DNA of 13,619 nucleotides from positions 1 to 13,619 of the forward strand of contig JAYVRA010000112.1 of assembly GCA_043776635.1 (NCBI GenBank), in the 5' to 3' direction. Under the pieces are notes generated by a model. That model was not told where the DNA came from, ran no database searches, and saw only the letters and a program-made list of their open reading frames with translations. The position numbers were made by a program, and so were the translations under genes. Shown here piece after piece: positions 13,391-13,619 of the stretch; the first letter of the stretch is position 1, and each line of letters starts with the position of its first letter. The stretch is from JANMEX01 sp043776635 (lineage in GTDB: Bacteria > Pseudomonadota > Alphaproteobacteria > Rhizobiales > Rhizobiaceae).

Positions 13391-13612
13391 GTGAAGGGTA
13401 AATTAGTTCCTATGGTTGGATTGGCAGTCGTTTTTGGCGCCATCTCAATATTTGCCGCTGACCGCCTTTTGAAGAGCCAAGCTCAGGTCGTTGTGACTGC
13501 GCCTGAAACAGTTGTTGATGCACCTAGTGGATTGATCGCAACGAAGGAGTCCAGATTTGGATTCCCTTGTTTTGCTGGATGTGCGATTCAGGGTTATGCG
13601 CACAGGAATTGA
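13391..13612 (+). CDS. Possible CpaB-like pilus assembly protein, start only (partial or frameshifted)
   Basis: From a GTG at 13391, with GGGG several bases upstream, the frame encodes a short basic start, one membrane helix (PMVGLAVVFGAISIFAADRL) and LKSQAQ. This recalls the N-terminus of Flp/tad pilus assembly protein CpaB, an inner-membrane anchored periplasmic protein of about 260 residues. The frame stops at 13610-13612 after 73 codons, only seven bases before the window edge, so it is far too short for CpaB. The +1 frame is open from about 13537 to the window end, so a frameshift in the gene or in the sequence is possible. An in-frame TTG at 13379 is an alternative start. Identity is tentative. 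Confidence 0.4.
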   Translation: MKGKLVPMVGLAVVFGAISIFAADRLLKSQAQVVVTAPETVVDAPSGLIATKESRFGFPCFAGCAIQGYAHRN

Positions 13613-13619
13613 GTTCACC

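Overview
The window looks like chromosomal DNA of an alphaproteobacterium, most likely in the order Hyphomicrobiales (Rhizobiales). The reasons are a DUF2336 protein, a family I know only from alphaproteobacteria; a stand-alone Lrp/AsnC ligand-binding domain next to parE; a YidD with the N-terminal extension I associate with rhizobia; and a patatin / hisI / folE / NifU-like / yidD / thrS neighbourhood that I recall from this order. The last point is from memory and was not searched. No rRNA or tRNA gene, CRISPR array or prophage is visible.

Layout. (1) Bases 1-742: the left edge holds the 5' end of an IS3-family transposase orfA reading out of the window, the probable end of that insertion sequence, and then a small zinc-ribbon membrane protein with a possible OB-fold. 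(2) Bases 875-3043, minus strand: folE (GTP cyclohydrolase I), a strong intrinsic terminator, hisI (phosphoribosyl-AMP cyclohydrolase) and a patatin-like lipid hydrolase. (3) Bases 3266-4684, plus strand: a four-gene polycistron with no intergenic space, made of an IscU/NifU-N-like protein, an MNT-type minimal nucleotidyltransferase, a HEPN (HepT-type) protein and YidD. It is followed after 91 bases by thrS. (4) Bases 6885-7760: a lysophospholipid acyltransferase, convergent with an exported three-repeat protein of unknown role (7774-8709, minus). (5) Bases 8915-10833: a YdjA-like nitroreductase and a DUF2336 protein, with an 8-codon mini-ORF that has a good Shine-Dalgarno between them. (6) Bases 10837-13163, minus: parE (topoisomerase IV subunit B) and an overlapping stand-alone RAM-domain protein. 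(7) From 13391, plus: the start of a protein that may be CpaB-like, cut or frameshifted near the window edge.

Most of this is housekeeping: tetrahydrofolate and histidine synthesis, Fe-S chemistry, inner-membrane protein insertion, tRNA charging, lipid metabolism and chromosome decatenation. The unusual part is the HEPN/MNT pair. It resembles a HepT/MntA toxin-antitoxin module, but it sits inside a translationally coupled housekeeping operon and both partners have lost their signature catalytic residues. In the MNT protein, GSX10DXD reads GSX10VXN; in the HEPN protein, RX4HXY reads RX4NXY. The rest of both folds and the reading frames are intact. That suggests an inactivated module kept for another role, or one caught early in decay.
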